In this document: positions 20,003 to 30,144 of the stretch, piece by piece
How the letters are laid out: each line of letters opens with the position of its first letter
Numbering within the stretch: position 1 is the first letter of the stretch
NCBI GenBank assembly: GCA_002685255.1
Contig: NYWU01000003.1
Span: 175,116-239,115, forward strand
DNA length: 64,000 nucleotides
DNA from: Idiomarinaceae bacterium
Lineage (GTDB): Bacteria > Pseudomonadota > Gammaproteobacteria > Enterobacterales > Alteromonadaceae
Direction of reading: 5' to 3'
Position numbers and translations under genes: made by a program
Notes under the pieces: generated by a model
What the model saw: the letters and a program-made list of their open reading frames with translations, nothing else
Database searches by the model: none
Told to the model about the DNA's origin: nothing

Positions 20003-20079
20003 TGGCGGAGCGGACGGGACTCGAACCCGCGACCTCCGGCGTGACAGGCCGGCATTCTAACCAACTGAACTACCGCTCC
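20003..20079 (-). tRNA. tRNA-Asp (GTC), copy 1 (downstream)
   Basis: 77 nucleotides including an encoded CCA. The acceptor GGAGCGG pairs with CCGCTCC; the D arm is GTTCAGTTGGTTAGAA; the anticodon loop CTGTCAC gives GTC; the T arm is GGGTTCGAGTCCC. It is very close to E. coli tRNA-Asp. Identical to the copy 26 bases upstream and in the same transcript. Queuosine modification would be expected at G34. Confidence 0.98.
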
Positions 20080-20105
20080 ACATTCTCAGAGTGTGCGTGA
20101 CTTAA

Positions 20106-20182
20106 TGGCGGAGCGGACGGGACTCGAACCCGCGACCTCCGGCGTGACAGGCCGGCATTCTAACCAACTGAACTACCGCTCC
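20106..20182 (-). tRNA. tRNA-Asp (GTC), copy 2 (promoter-proximal)
   Basis: 77 nucleotides including CCA, base for base identical to the copy at 20003-20079, indicating tandem duplication or gene conversion. Anticodon GTC, standard cloverleaf. The promoter at 20226-20254 lies just upstream, and the two genes are separated by a 26-base spacer. Confidence 0.98.
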
Positions 20183-20225
20183 ACTAAGTCACTGTGTTGG
20201 GGGCTGCCCCCTCAACGCGGCGTGA

Positions 20226-20254
20226 ATATTACGAGTGACCACCGATTCAGTCAA
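20226..20254 (-). promoter_or_regulatory. Sigma-70 promoter of the tRNA-Asp operon
   Basis: On the minus strand TTGACT, a 17-base spacer and TAATAT: five of six matches in each hexamer at ideal spacing. It is followed by a GC-rich discriminator (TCACGCCGCG), the kind associated with stringent control of stable RNA genes. The strongest promoter I can see in the window. Confidence 0.88.
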
Positions 20255-20321
20255 CCCTTTTTTTAAAGATTTTTGTATTTTTCCGTTCGTTTGTCTGTTA
20301 AATGTTCAAATCAGACGCTTT

Positions 20322-21632
20322 TTAATCATTTTTTCCATTGTCGTGCGATTTTGGCTTTGCCGAACGCTTTTTCAAGAACCATATCGCGCCTACACCGAGT
20401 AGGAGTAAAATAAGATTAATCGCGACAATAATAATGATGTTCGCTACCGCCTGCGACTCTTGTTCATCGAGCTGGCGTTGTTTTTCTAAGCGTTCCTGCT
20501 CAAGCGCTGCGCGTTTAGCGGCCAACTGTTCTGCTTTACTCGGCGGCTCAGGTCCTGGACGGCTAGAAATAAAACTATAGTCATCGATGACAAGTTCAAA
20601 CTCTCGCCCCTGCTGATTAGTGGCAAATATTGTCATATCAACTAAGTGTTTACCGTAATCCAAATTGGCAATAGGTACACTGACTTCACTTTTATCGATA
20701 TCCGTTAGTGAAAATGTGCGTTGTTCGCCATTTGGAAAGTCGACCTGACCGTTTATTGCGACACTACCTTGCTTTATACGTTTATCATCAATTTTGATAA
20801 CCAGTTGATGATCGCGTTCCGCTTGCTCAGCAAGCTTCATTTCAAAGTTGACAGGGCTTGCCTCAACAACCACAGGTTCCGTTTCATAAGAACGGTCATA
20901 CAGTGGCGTGGTCAACTCATACGTAGGCAGGTACTGACCGGGAGTAATATTTAATTGAAAACGGCTGGTAAAGGTACCGTCGCCAGCATGCTCGTCGTAC
21001 CCGCGACCATTATCAGAAAATTGTCCAATACGCTGCGGGTCAACGCCGAAGTTATCGAAGTCAGCATTATTGGTACTGACAAAAAGCACATCTAAAATAA
21101 CGGTTTCGTGAAAACGCGCCGTTTTCACCGGATGCTCGCCGTTATACAGCGTGCCCTCTACTTTAATGTGCTCATTTTCATACAAGGGTGTCGGCAACGG
21201 CTGGGCTTGAAACTTAATGTCCGATACGATCACCGCTTCGTTCTGCTCGTCGACTCGTCCCGCCACTTGCCAAGGTCCTGGCATCGGCTCCTTGATACGA
21301 ATCATGTCGAAGTTTTCGTTGGTATACCAGGTTACTTTTTCTATAGGATGGCGAGCTTCGTACCATTTACTGCCGTCGGGCTTTATTAATATTAGGGGAG
21401 AACTGCCGCGCTCGCGAAAAAACAACAACGTAATTTCTTCAATGTTGTCATCAATGCGAAATCGTTGTCCTTCAATCGGTAAACGATTGGCCATCGGGTC
21501 ATTGATGACATTGAGCTGTGCGACGCCCGCCTCGGCCGGGTCGCGCTCTTGCGCTGATTGTGCTAGCGCAGCGCTACTGAGAGCGAATAGGAATCCTAGT
21601 AATGCAGTTATTACGAATCGAGCCACAAGCAC
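20322..21632 (-). CDS. TIGR03503 family membrane-anchored periplasmic protein
   Basis: 436 residues from a GTG start preceded by GAAGGTGG. An N-terminal signal peptide (cleavage likely after AALA near residue 24) leads to a beta-rich extracytoplasmic region with choice-of-anchor-like repeats (SDNGRGYDEHAGDGTFTSRF), then a Glu/Gln/Arg-rich coiled coil (about residues 365-395) and a C-terminal transmembrane helix (NIIIIVAINLILLLLGVGAIWF) with a basic cytosolic tail. I recognise it as the family TIGR03503 of marine gammaproteobacteria; its function is unknown. The first 22 bases overlap the end of dnaQ on the same strand, implying translational coupling. Confidence 0.75.
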   Translation of the reverse strand: MLVARFVITALLGFLFALSSAALAQSAQERDPAEAGVAQLNVINDPMANRLPIEGQRFRIDDNIEEITLLFFRERGSSPLILIKPDGSKWYEARHPIEKVTWYTNENFDMIRIKEPMPGPWQVAGRVDEQNEAVIVSDIKFQAQPLPTPLYENEHIKVEGTLYNGEHPVKTARFHETVILDVLFVSTNNADFDNFGVDPQRIGQFSDNGRGYDEHAGDGTFTSRFQLNITPGQYLPTYELTTPLYDRSYETEPVVVEASPVNFEMKLAEQAERDHQLVIKIDDKRIKQGSVAINGQVDFPNGEQRTFSLTDIDKSEVSVPIANLDYGKHLVDMTIFATNQQGREFELVIDDYSFISSRPGPEPPSKAEQLAAKRAALEQERLEKQRQLDEQESQAVANIIIIVAINLILLLLGVGAIWFLKKRSAKPKSHDNGKND

Positions 21633-22321
21633 GCGCCACCTTCAGATTTTACAATCGCCAAACGTTGTTGATGTTGTTCTTCTTCATCGGCTGAGGCACG
21701 TAAAACCTTTAGTGGGGGGCGATCTTTTATTGCTTGGTGAGCAATATGCCCAGGCTCTTTATTTTCATTTTCTTGACTTTGACTGTTCAGTTTTAACGCT
21801 GTTTGTCCCCCCGTCATCGCCAGATAGACATCAGCAAGGATCTCGGCATCTAATAAAGCGCCGTGTAACTCTCGTGCTGAGTTATCAACATAAAACGCCT
21901 TACACAAAGCATCCAAACTATTGCGTTGCCCTGGCCGCATCTCACGCGCTAGCTGTAGTGAGTCCAAGACGTCGCAATAATCGTACGTTTTACCATACAT
22001 TTTACCCAGACGCTGAAACTCAGCATCCATATGACCGACGTCAAAGGGTGCATTATGAATGACTAACTGGGAGCCTTTGATGAAATCAATGAAAGCGTCG
22101 GCCACCTGCGCAAATACAGGCTTATCAGCTAAATATTCGTTGGTAATACCATGCACTGCAATGGCTTCGTCTTCGACCACACGCTCAGGGTTGATGTAGA
22201 CATGGAAGTGATTACCGGTGGGCTTCCTATCAATCAGTTCAATGCACCCAATTTCGATAATGCGATGTCCCTCGGCGGGGTTGATGCCTGTGGTTTCCGT
22301 ATCTAAAACGATCTGACGCAT
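21611..22321 (-). CDS. dnaQ: DNA polymerase III subunit epsilon (proofreading exonuclease)
   Basis: 236 residues. DEDDh 3'-5' exonuclease: Asp7 and Glu9 in DTETTG, Asp94 in HNAPFDVGHMD, and His153/Asp158 in ELHGALLDAE. The segment GGQTALKL after the exonuclease domain matches the beta-clamp-binding site of E. coli epsilon (GGQTSMAF). It proofreads for DnaE. It is divergent from rnhA, 53 bases away, the same arrangement as in E. coli. Its 3' end overlaps the TIGR03503 gene by 22 bases. Confidence 0.96.
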   Translation of the reverse strand: MRQIVLDTETTGINPAEGHRIIEIGCIELIDRKPTGNHFHVYINPERVVEDEAIAVHGITNEYLADKPVFAQVADAFIDFIKGSQLVIHNAPFDVGHMDAEFQRLGKMYGKTYDYCDVLDSLQLAREMRPGQRNSLDALCKAFYVDNSARELHGALLDAEILADVYLAMTGGQTALKLNSQSQENENKEPGHIAHQAIKDRPPLKVLRASADEEEQHQQRLAIVKSEGGACLWLDS

Positions 22322-22334
22322 AGTGTTCGATTCC

Positions 22335-22343
22335 TGATATACT
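22335..22343 (+). promoter_or_regulatory. Extended -10 promoter candidate for rnhA
   Basis: TGATATACT, that is TGn followed by TATACT, lies 31 bases before the rnhA start codon and just outside the dnaQ start. No good -35 element is visible at 17 bases upstream, which an extended -10 can tolerate. Confidence 0.4.
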
Positions 22344-22374
22344 CGCGGTTTAGGTTCAGTTTACAGTGAGTAGC

Positions 22375-22839
22375 ATGGCTAAAGTACATATTTTCACAGA
22401 CGGCTCATGTCTAGGCAATCCAGGTCCCGGTGGTTACGGTGTCGTACTCGAGTATGGTCAACACCATAAAGAGCTGAGTGGTGGTTACCAGTGTACCACC
22501 AACAACCGAATGGAATTACTCGCATGCATTAAGGGGCTGCAAACCCTCAACCGAGCCTGTGAGGTTATTCTGACAACCGATAGTCAATATGTAAAGCAAG
22601 GCATTGAGCAATGGATCCACAATTGGAAACGTAATGGATGGCGTACGTCGAATAAAAAAGCTGTGAAAAATGTTGACCTGTGGCAGCAGTTGGATCAGGC
22701 GATTGCACGTCATAACGTGACATGGGAGTGGGTTAAGGGGCATGCGGGTCACCCGCAAAATGAACGCTGCGACGAACTTGCACGCGCCGCAGCAGAACAA
22801 AACCCGACTACCGTTGATAAAGGCTTCAGTGCCGAGTAA
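22375..22839 (+). CDS. rnhA: Ribonuclease HI
   Basis: 154 residues from ATG at 22375 (GTGAG six bases upstream); a GTG nine bases earlier would add MSS but the chosen start matches the family. Degrades RNA in RNA-DNA hybrids, removing primers and R-loops. Catalytic carboxylates Asp9 (FTDGSC), Glu47 (NRMELLA), Asp69 (TTDSQYV) and Asp133 (CDELAR) are all present, with His123 in KGHAGH. Divergent from dnaQ; ends 10 bases before the convergent rhodanese gene, with a hairpin straddling its stop. Confidence 0.97.
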   Translation: MAKVHIFTDGSCLGNPGPGGYGVVLEYGQHHKELSGGYQCTTNNRMELLACIKGLQTLNRACEVILTTDSQYVKQGIEQWIHNWKRNGWRTSNKKAVKNVDLWQQLDQAIARHNVTWEWVKGHAGHPQNERCDELARAAAEQNPTTVDKGFSAE

Positions 22840-22848
22840 TTTCGGTAC
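22829..22848. terminator. Hairpin over the rnhA stop codon between convergent genes
   Basis: GTGCCGA / TCGGTAC, seven pairs with one G-T, around the rnhA TAA. No U tract. May end transcription or protect RNA 3' ends for both rnhA and the opposing rhodanese gene. Confidence 0.35.
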
Positions 22849-23244
22849 TTAGTCTTCGCCGGCAACGACTGGACGCTTTTCTTCCTGCCAAGCGTTCATC
22901 CCGCCATCAACACTATAGACCTGCTCAAAGCCCATACGTTGCAAACTTTCCGCAGCTAGAGCTGAACGCCCACCGGTGCGGCAGATGAGGTACAACGGTT
23001 TTTCGGCAATACGTTCTAAGGCGTCATCATAACCGGCGACATCGGGATGTTGATTGAGCTGCATTTCTAACACACCCCGCGGCATGTTCACCGCTTCGCG
23101 GATATGCCCTTGCGTATATTCCGCTGGCTCACGCACATCAATGATGCGCGCTCCGTCTCTAAGCGCGTGCTGAAGTTGTTCGGTTGTCACTTCATTAACG
23201 TTGTTTTTTGCCGTCTGACAAAGCTTTTTAGCATCGATTACCAT
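22849..23244 (-). CDS. Rhodanese-like domain protein
   Basis: 131 residues, one rhodanese domain with no signal peptide. The active-site loop CRTGGRS carries the catalytic cysteine (Cys88), so it is likely a genuine sulfurtransferase; earlier signatures IIDVREPAEYTQGHI and AVNMPRG are typical of GlpE/PspE-size enzymes. Sulfur donor and acceptor are unknown. The stop of the upstream methyltransferase is two bases before this start, so the pair is co-transcribed; the rhodanese gene is not part of the E. coli gloB-yafS-rnhA-dnaQ neighbourhood. Confidence 0.9.
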   Translation of the reverse strand: MVIDAKKLCQTAKNNVNEVTTEQLQHALRDGARIIDVREPAEYTQGHIREAVNMPRGVLEMQLNQHPDVAGYDDALERIAEKPLYLICRTGGRSALAAESLQRMGFEQVYSVDGGMNAWQEEKRPVVAGED

Positions 23245-23246
23245 AA

Positions 23247-24017
23247 TTACCTCTCTTCATAATGCCAATTTGCAGATTGTTTTACTCTCGCCGCAGGTAG
23301 CGCTTGTGTCAAGTTTAAACGCTCTTTTCTTACCTTGTTGGCTTGTGGTTTGATGTAACACGATTTTTTGGCAACCAACCAGTAACCCGCACTGAGCCAC
23401 GGACAGCGTTGGCAAATCCACTCACTATGACCGCCCGTCTCGGTCGCCTGTTGGGTGAAAAAGTGTTCGATAAAGTAGCGTTGTCGTTCAACCCTGAAGC
23501 CTAGCAAGGATAACCAATCTTTTACGCGTGCATGAGTAAAATAACGTCCCTGCCATGGAAAAGGGTAACTTTTACTGCGCCACAAGCCGCTCAATACAGC
23601 CGGACTCAATGGATTAAAGCCTGCCAAAATTAAAGTGCCGTCATCCGCCAAAACACGCAGTAGTTCACGTAGAACTTGATGTGGATCGGCAGCAAAATCC
23701 AACACAAATGGACACACTAAGGTGTCTATTGATTCGTTTTTAATTGGCAAGTGAGTATAGTGAGCACTTATACGATTTCCATCATTTACTTGCTGCGCGG
23801 TTTGGCAAATATTCACAGGCCGGCCCAAAGTAAAGCCACTGACATCTAATTGCTGGGCTAAGTTACCCAGCGTCAACGTGACGCCGTTTAGACAATGTGT
23901 GCGCGAGTCGTCTAATTGCTGTTGCACACAGGCTTGAATAAGGCAGCCATTGGCGAGTTGCTGCCAATTCTGTGGTTCCTGCATCTCACTGCGACGATAT
24001 GCGGGTTGAATAAACAA
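23247..24017 (-). CDS. yafS: Class I SAM-dependent methyltransferase, YafS-like
   Basis: 256 residues from a TTG start with AAAGGT six bases upstream; an ATG 33 bases later (position 23984) is the alternative. A diverged Rossmann methyltransferase: ISAHYTHLPIKNESIDTLVCPF and the motif LILAGFNPLSPAVLSGLW, followed by VKDWLSLLGFRVERQRYF, which parallels E. coli YafS. Its place between gloB (divergent) and rnhA also matches yafS. The substrate is unknown. It contains several cysteines in the C-terminal half (CQRCPW). Followed at 2 bases by the rhodanese gene. Confidence 0.8.
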   Translation of the reverse strand: MFIQPAYRRSEMQEPQNWQQLANGCLIQACVQQQLDDSRTHCLNGVTLTLGNLAQQLDVSGFTLGRPVNICQTAQQVNDGNRISAHYTHLPIKNESIDTLVCPFVLDFAADPHQVLRELLRVLADDGTLILAGFNPLSPAVLSGLWRSKSYPFPWQGRYFTHARVKDWLSLLGFRVERQRYFIEHFFTQQATETGGHSEWICQRCPWLSAGYWLVAKKSCYIKPQANKVRKERLNLTQALPAARVKQSANWHYEER

Positions 24018-24027
24018 GGGTCGACCT

Positions 24028-24055
24028 TTGTGTTAGGCTAGAGTCTACGCATAAT
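24028..24055 (+). promoter_or_regulatory. Promoter candidate for gloB
   Basis: TTGTGT, 16-base spacer, CATAAT, ending 21 bases before the gloB start codon. Moderate match in both hexamers. Confidence 0.4.
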
Positions 24056-24076
24056 CATAGCGAGGAAACCAAGAGT

Positions 24077-24835
24077 ATGCGAGTACATCCAGTTAAAGCG
24101 TTTGATGATAATTATATTTGGTTAATTGAATCGAGTCAGGATCGTGTCATTGTCGTTGACCCAGGTGATGACAAACCGGTCGTCGAGTGGCTTGAAGCTA
24201 ATAATAAGCATATCGCTGGTTACCTCATCACCCATCATCACCATGATCATACGGGTGGCCTCGAAGCACTAAAGGCACGTTATCCGGCGACTTGCTATGG
24301 CCCTGACAACCCGGCAATCAGCGGGATTGATTATGCAGTCATGGAAGGCGACACCGTTAACCTAGCCGGCTTATCCTTTGCAGTGCTGGCTACGCCTGGA
24401 CATACACTCGATCATATTAGCTTTTACGGTGAAACAGCCCTGTTCTGTGGCGATACTCTGTTTTCGGGCGGCTGTGGACGAATGTTCGAAGGCACACCTG
24501 AAGTGTTCGTTGCATCGCTCGATAAATTACGTCGATTACCGGGCGAAACGCGGGTTTTTTGTGCACATGAATACACTCAAGCGAACTTAACCTTTGCTTC
24601 GCTTGTCGAACCCGACAATGCGGTTTTGCAGAGCTATTTAGAAAAAGTAAAACTCATGCGTCAGGATGACCAGATAACTTTACCCTCCACTTTACAGTTG
24701 GAGTTAGCGATTAACCCGTTTTTACGGTTTGATCAATCACCGGTTCGTGATGCAGCCAGTGAATATGCGGAGAAAGGTATCGAAGGAGCTGAAAACGTCT
24801 TCGCTATTATCAGAGAGTGGAAAGATAACGCGTAG
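24077..24835 (+). CDS. gloB: Hydroxyacylglutathione hydrolase (glyoxalase II)
   Basis: 252 residues, typical GloB length. Metallo-beta-lactamase fold with the binuclear metal motif THHHHDH (His53, His55, Asp57, His58), the further ligands in TPGHTLDHISF and GDTLFSGGCGR, and the glyoxalase II C-terminal signature CAHEYTQANL. It hydrolyses S-D-lactoylglutathione to lactate and glutathione, completing methylglyoxal detoxification; gshA at the other end of the window supplies the cofactor pathway. Start supported by GAGGAAA eight bases upstream. Confidence 0.96.
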   Translation: MRVHPVKAFDDNYIWLIESSQDRVIVVDPGDDKPVVEWLEANNKHIAGYLITHHHHDHTGGLEALKARYPATCYGPDNPAISGIDYAVMEGDTVNLAGLSFAVLATPGHTLDHISFYGETALFCGDTLFSGGCGRMFEGTPEVFVASLDKLRRLPGETRVFCAHEYTQANLTFASLVEPDNAVLQSYLEKVKLMRQDDQITLPSTLQLELAINPFLRFDQSPVRDAASEYAEKGIEGAENVFAIIREWKDNA

Positions 24836-24884
24836 TCACGTAGTATATCCACGTTATATTATAACATTATTAAAGAAACTGACC

Positions 24885-26507
24885 ATGAATGTACGTTATA
24901 AATTATTAACGAGTTCAGTGCTAAGCGCTTCTCTGTTAACGCTTTCAGGCTGCCAAGTGACCTCTCTCCTGCATTCTGATGAGAATGTAAGTGTTAATCA
25001 AAGTCAGCCTGAAACGACCTCAGCAACACCGGTTAATATCGCTGAGCTGCAACCCGTTCCAGTAGAAGTGACACCCGATAAATCGAAAAGCGAAAAGGCT
25101 GAGCCCGTACCTATTGATGATCTTTGGCAACGGATTCGTTTAAAACTGGCTTTTCAAGTACCGGATAATGCACGTGTTAATTCACAACGTAATTGGTATT
25201 TAAGTCACCCGGAATATCTTGAACGTGTTGGAAAGCGCGCCGAACCCTTTCTTCATCTGATCGTTGAGGAAATTGATCGCCGCGGTATGCCAATGGAATT
25301 TGCTTTGCTACCGATTGTAGAAAGCGCATTCGATCCGTTTGCTTATAGCCACGGCAGTGCATCAGGTGTGTGGCAGTTTATTCCATCGACAGCCCGTCAT
25401 TATGGACTCAAAATTGACTGGTGGTACGACGGGCGCCGCGATGTTTATGCCGCAACCCGCGCAGCGCTGGATTACCTCGAAGCCCTGCACGATTACTTTG
25501 ATGGTAATTGGTTGCATGCACTTGCCGCGTATAACTCAGGTGAAGGCCGAGTCGCTGCGGCCATCCGCCGCAATAAGCGTAAAGGCGAACCCACCGACTT
25601 TTGGAACTTGGACTTACCGCGCGAAACCCGTGCCTATGTCCCCAAATTACTCGCGTTAGCAGACATTCTTGCGAACACCGACGAGTACGGCATTGTTTGG
25701 TATCCTATCGAAAACCAGCCGCAACTGAATGTCATTGAGGTACCGGGTCAAATTGATCTGGCACTCGCAGCGGATATGGCTGAATTACCGCTGGAAACGC
25801 TACATCGCTATAACTCAGCATACAACCGTTGGGCAACAGCACCAGACGGTCCTCACCGTTTATTGCTTCCACAACCGAACGCAAGCATTTTTGAGAGTGC
25901 GATAAATAAAACCGATCCTAAGGACTGGTTAAGTTGGAAGCGTCATAAGATCCGCTCGGGTGAGAGTTTGCTGACCATTGCGAAAAAGTATAATACTTCA
26001 GTAGACGTAATTCAGAGCGTCAACGAACTCAACGGCGCATTGATTCGTAGCGGTGACTACCTGTTGATTCCTGTTGCCACTAAAGACTTAGAGCAATACA
26101 CCTTGTCGTCAAATCAACGTCGTATCGCCAAACAAAGCAAACAATATGGCAAGTCTAAGGTCAACTATCAGGTTCAGTCGGGGGACACCCTGTGGGACAT
26201 TTCCCGCGCGTTTAATGTTGGCGTGAGAGAGTTAGCTAGCTGGAATTCAATGGCGCCTGGCGACTATTTGAGACCCGGCCAGAAACTGGTGATTTGGCAG
26301 AAAGGTGAATCAGCACCGCAGTCAACAGGTATACTGCGTACTATTATCTATCAAGTGCGCAGTGGTGATTCGCTCGCCCGTATTGCCAATCGCTTCAACG
26401 TGACCATCTCACAAATTGAGCAGTGGAATAACATTAGTCGTAGCCGCTACCTCCAACCTGGCCAACGGCTGACACTTAAAGTCGACGTGGTTAACGTTAA
26501 CTCTTAA
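24885..26507 (+). CDS. mltD: Membrane-bound lytic murein transglycosylase D, with three LysM domains
   Basis: 540 residues from ATG at 24885, which gives a proper lipoprotein signal (LLTLSGC, Cys23); an in-frame upstream extension lacks a signal and was rejected. A linker to residue about 75 is followed by the SLT catalytic domain with Glu146 in PIVESAFDPFAYS and GVWQFIPSTARHYGL, then LAAYNSGEGRV. Three LysM modules follow (IRSGESLLTIAKKYN; VQSGDTLWDISRAFN; VRSGDSLARIANRFN), one more than E. coli MltD has. It cleaves glycan strands to 1,6-anhydromuropeptides at the outer membrane. Located after gloB as in E. coli. Confidence 0.95.
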   Translation: MNVRYKLLTSSVLSASLLTLSGCQVTSLLHSDENVSVNQSQPETTSATPVNIAELQPVPVEVTPDKSKSEKAEPVPIDDLWQRIRLKLAFQVPDNARVNSQRNWYLSHPEYLERVGKRAEPFLHLIVEEIDRRGMPMEFALLPIVESAFDPFAYSHGSASGVWQFIPSTARHYGLKIDWWYDGRRDVYAATRAALDYLEALHDYFDGNWLHALAAYNSGEGRVAAAIRRNKRKGEPTDFWNLDLPRETRAYVPKLLALADILANTDEYGIVWYPIENQPQLNVIEVPGQIDLALAADMAELPLETLHRYNSAYNRWATAPDGPHRLLLPQPNASIFESAINKTDPKDWLSWKRHKIRSGESLLTIAKKYNTSVDVIQSVNELNGALIRSGDYLLIPVATKDLEQYTLSSNQRRIAKQSKQYGKSKVNYQVQSGDTLWDISRAFNVGVRELASWNSMAPGDYLRPGQKLVIWQKGESAPQSTGILRTIIYQVRSGDSLARIANRFNVTISQIEQWNNISRSRYLQPGQRLTLKVDVVNVNS

Positions 26508-26522
26508 GTAGTTAAATGTTGT

Positions 26523-26556
26523 TAGGCGCGCCTCTGGTGTCGTATAGGTGCGCCTA
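26523..26556 (+). terminator. Strong hairpin after mltD
   Basis: TAGGCGCGCC / GGTGCGCCTA, a ten-pair GC-rich stem with one G-T pair and a 14-base loop, 16 bases past the mltD stop. It has no U tract, so it may be a weak or Rho-assisted terminator or a 3'-end stabiliser. Confidence 0.5.
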
Positions 26557-26635
26557 GCTATGCGGATTGAGGTATTGATTCATCATTCAAATCGTTCGAT
26601 ACTGGCGGCTTATTTATCCCTGTAAGGTCGATTTC

Positions 26636-27157
26636 ATGATACGTTTAGTGCTTACACTACTGCTTATTCCAACTCTACTCGTAATGGCTCTGCCGCAGTC
26701 AGCCATGGCTGCAGATTGGCGAGCAGAAGGAAAAGGCCAGTTGACTTACCCCTCGGGTCGCAAAGAGGCGATAGACTTTGGCTTTGCCTACGTTAAGCAT
26801 TTTGACACTCATATTTTTAAAGCGGGCGATGCACAACTACGTACTGATGAAATCCCACCTAATTACATTCTTAACGTAATCGTTAACGACGAAGGTCTGA
26901 TCTACGTTGCTGAATTTGCTAACGGTTTTTTTAAATCATTTAATTTAGATATCGGTAGTCACAGCGTTCGTGTGTATCCGCGTGGTGACTTCGATGAGGA
27001 AAAGCCGTTTAAACATTTGGTGTTTGAACTTGATGACCGCAGTTTCTTAGTGGATACCACACACCCAACGTTAAAATTTGAGTTTGACGAGAATGGCATT
27101 AGCGAAATTAACGGAAGCGGCCTTATCAAAGACTTGAGCATGCGGCGCAGCAAATAG
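26636..27157 (+). CDS. Conserved-looking secreted protein of unknown function
   Basis: 173 residues. A clear Sec signal peptide (hydrophobic core residues 3-18, cleavage probably after AMA at residue 25) precedes a mature domain of about 148 residues with alternating beta-strand pattern, no cysteine, and a pair of similar acidic segments (VIVNDEGLIYVAEF; FEFDENGISEING). I do not recognise a family. Base composition matches its neighbours, and the signal peptide argues that it is a real gene. It lies alone between mltD and the convergent ligA, separated from mltD by a hairpin. Confidence 0.75.
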   Translation: MIRLVLTLLLIPTLLVMALPQSAMAADWRAEGKGQLTYPSGRKEAIDFGFAYVKHFDTHIFKAGDAQLRTDEIPPNYILNVIVNDEGLIYVAEFANGFFKSFNLDIGSHSVRVYPRGDFDEEKPFKHLVFELDDRSFLVDTTHPTLKFEFDENGISEINGSGLIKDLSMRRSK

Positions 27158-27166
27158 CTTGCCGCA
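27141..27166. terminator. Hairpin over the stop codon of the secreted protein gene
   Basis: TGCGGC / GCCGCA outer stem with inner AGC / GCT, enclosing the TAG at 27155-27157. Lies between two convergent genes (ligA ends at 27184). No U tract on either strand. Confidence 0.4.
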
Positions 27167-27183
27167 TCCTCTAATGAGACAAT

Positions 27184-29226
<2,043 letters not shown>

Positions 29227-30126
29227 TTAAGGCGTGGATTCGTATTGGCGTACTTTTTGATGTGCTTGCTGAATCGATTGACGCGTTAGCAGTTGACGAG
29301 AACCATCGAGTACTTGCCCTTGTGGAATTTCAGTGGCAAGCTTTTTCGCCGCGTTCAACATCATATTAAAGGCCTGCTGTCCGTCATAGTTGATCGGCAA
29401 CGTCATAAATAAAGCGACACCATCGGTTTCAAATTGTTCGATATTATCAAGATCAAATGTACCTGGATTGAACATATTGGCCACGGAGAAAATCAAGGTT
29501 CCAGTACCGTTAGTATTTTCATAACGATGGAAGATACCCATCTCGCCAAACTTACAACCTAATTCTGTCATCATTTGCAACAATAGCGCGCCTTGCACGT
29601 TGCCTTTAACGAACAACGAAATCACATCCTGCGGCGGCTGAGGCTTTTCTTCGGCTTGCGTTGTAGGCGCAGCTTCAGGTGCCGTTTCGGGCGTGGGTTG
29701 CTGTTCTGTTTCTAGCTCAGCTTCATCCAGGTTTTCATCTTCCGCAGGTTCAGCCTCATACGACGCAGGTTGAGTATCAGTTTCAGTCTCTTTAACAGGT
29801 GCAGGCTCTTCATCTTGATCAACGCGCATGGATGGTAAGGGTGTTGTTTCGTCATCCGTCTCTAAATCGAGATCCATCGACATTTGCGCAGCTTGGCTCG
29901 TGGTTGCCTTAGGCTCATCGCGCGTGGCTTTAATCGTTTTCACCGCACCAATGCCGTCTGCATCAAAGTCATCGTCAGATTGTTGCTGATGACGCTTTTC
30001 AGCGACTTCACTCTGCGCTTGTTTATAGATGCTATTGTTGCGCCGCATCGTCCATAAGCCGTGGGCAATAATGCCAGCAATCAGCAATACTCCAATAATA
30101 CTGAGTGTTATCTGTAAATTGCTCAT
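29227..30126 (-). CDS. zipA: Cell division protein ZipA
   Basis: 299 residues. An N-terminal membrane anchor (about residues 5-26, LSIIGVLLIAGIIAHGLW) with its N-terminus in the periplasm, a basic juxtamembrane stretch, a long acidic Glu/Thr/Pro/Ala-rich linker (residues about 75-165) and a C-terminal FtsZ-binding domain from about residue 165 (VISLFVKGNVQGALLLQMM). It tethers FtsZ polymers to the membrane early in division. Sits between smc (18 bases upstream) and ligA (18 bases downstream) on the same strand. Confidence 0.94.
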   Translation of the reverse strand: MSNLQITLSIIGVLLIAGIIAHGLWTMRRNNSIYKQAQSEVAEKRHQQQSDDDFDADGIGAVKTIKATRDEPKATTSQAAQMSMDLDLETDDETTPLPSMRVDQDEEPAPVKETETDTQPASYEAEPAEDENLDEAELETEQQPTPETAPEAAPTTQAEEKPQPPQDVISLFVKGNVQGALLLQMMTELGCKFGEMGIFHRYENTNGTGTLIFSVANMFNPGTFDLDNIEQFETDGVALFMTLPINYDGQQAFNMMLNAAKKLATEIPQGQVLDGSRQLLTRQSIQQAHQKVRQYESTP

Positions 30127-30144
30127 GTCATACTTCCTTTATTA

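Noticed and set aside
19861-20064. Open reading frame on the minus strand with MVRMPACHAGGRGFESRP
   Set aside because: It reads through the tRNA-Asp gene and its terminator; this peptide is the well-known false product of tRNA genes.
21217-22062. 281-codon plus-strand frame opposite dnaQ and the TIGR03503 gene
   Set aside because: Both minus-strand genes are supported by motifs (DEDDh residues, signal peptide, membrane helix); the plus-strand product is low in any recognisable structure.
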